Assembly (NCBI GenBank): GCA_052435735.1
Contig: JBQVNB010000009.1
Span: forward strand, 85,363 to 149,362
Length of the DNA: 64,000 nt
Direction: 5' to 3'
DNA from: Aliihoeflea sp052435735
Lineage (GTDB): Bacteria; Pseudomonadota; Alphaproteobacteria; Rhizobiales; Rhizobiaceae
The notes beneath the pieces are model-generated. The model did not search any database. It saw only the letters and a program-made list of their open reading frames with translations, and was not told where the DNA came from. The number at the start of each line of letters is the position of its first letter. The stretch's first letter is position 1. The position numbers were made by a program, and so were the translations under genes. Shown here piece by piece: positions 63,856 through 64,000 of the stretch.

Positions 63856-64000
63856 TTATTCCGTGATCGAAGCGACGATGCCGGCGCCGACGGTGCGGCC
63901 GCCTTCGCGGATGGCGAAGCGCAGCTTCTCTTCCATCGCGATCGGAACGATCAGTTCGACGTCGACCGTGATGTTGTCGCCCGGCATCACCATCTCCGTG
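63856..64000 (-). CDS. tuf: Elongation factor Tu, C-terminal end (continues beyond window)
   Basis: The last 47 codons are present: TEMVMPGDNITVDVELIVP, EEKLRFAIREGGRTVGAG and the ending IVASITE, diagnostic of EF-Tu domain III. The rest lies past position 64000. It precedes rpsJ as in the str-S10 arrangement. Confidence 0.96.
   Translation of the reverse strand, partial: TEMVMPGDNITVDVELIVPIAMEEKLRFAIREGGRTVGAGIVASITE

Overview
The window is a stretch of core chromosome from an alphaproteobacterium, most likely of the order Hyphomicrobiales (Rhizobiales). The clues are high GC with strong third-position bias, a divK-pleD pair, a LexA operator of the alphaproteobacterial form GTTC-N7-GTTC, zinc-free L33 and S14, and an S10-spc-alpha ribosomal cluster without rpmJ or rpsD. 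The family cannot be fixed from this sequence alone. There is no prophage, CRISPR array, insertion sequence or secondary-metabolite locus. I see no clearly new multigene system; the unusual signals are mostly regulatory, structural or small-scale.

Layout. 1-1075: end of an MFS transporter and rpmG. 1076-1412: a convergent spacer with two terminator-like hairpins, one possibly belonging to a small RNA. 1413-6298: the c-di-GMP and cell-cycle genes pleD and divK, a DUF3572 gene with a HAD hydrolase, a GNAT acetyltransferase, and an SOS-controlled dinB. 6299-10919: an exported protein, the replicative polymerase gene dnaE and a small K+ channel. 10990-15379: the glutathione-dependent formaldehyde genes adhC and fghA, flanking a lipoprotein, an alpha/beta hydrolase and a DUF188 protein. 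15524-20482: an XRE regulator, a tandem glycine riboswitch and gcvT-gcvH-gcvP. 20479-26323: a membrane diguanylate cyclase, a LuxR-type regulator, parE and a DUF2336 gene. 26430-31101: a MaoC-CitE pair, nitroreductase and flavin reductase genes, an exported protein and an acyltransferase. 31171-36432: thrS, yidD and an IscU-like gene facing folE-hisI-patatin. 36429-43136: alaC-hom-recJ, a small lipoprotein and phaC. 43354-48100: an M15-like lipoprotein, tRNA-Glu, an FAD oxidoreductase, map, radC and a DUF486 protein. 48130-49346: a frameshifted MFS gene. 49425-64000 (minus strand): tuf (partial), rpsJ through rplO, secY, adk, rpsM, rpsK, rpoA and rplQ.

How the genes work together. AdhC and FghA turn S-hydroxymethylglutathione into formate. 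GcvTHP is glycine-inducible and feeds one-carbon units to folate. FolE starts pterin synthesis, while hom and alaC serve amino-acid metabolism. PleD and the second GGDEF protein both make c-di-GMP and both keep the product-inhibition site. The last 14.5 kb supplies ribosomal proteins, SecY, adenylate kinase and the RNA polymerase alpha subunit as one co-oriented block. It contains three strong hairpins between genes and an 85-bp palindromic element between rpsM and rpsK. Several convergent gene pairs share stop codons, leaving no room for terminators.
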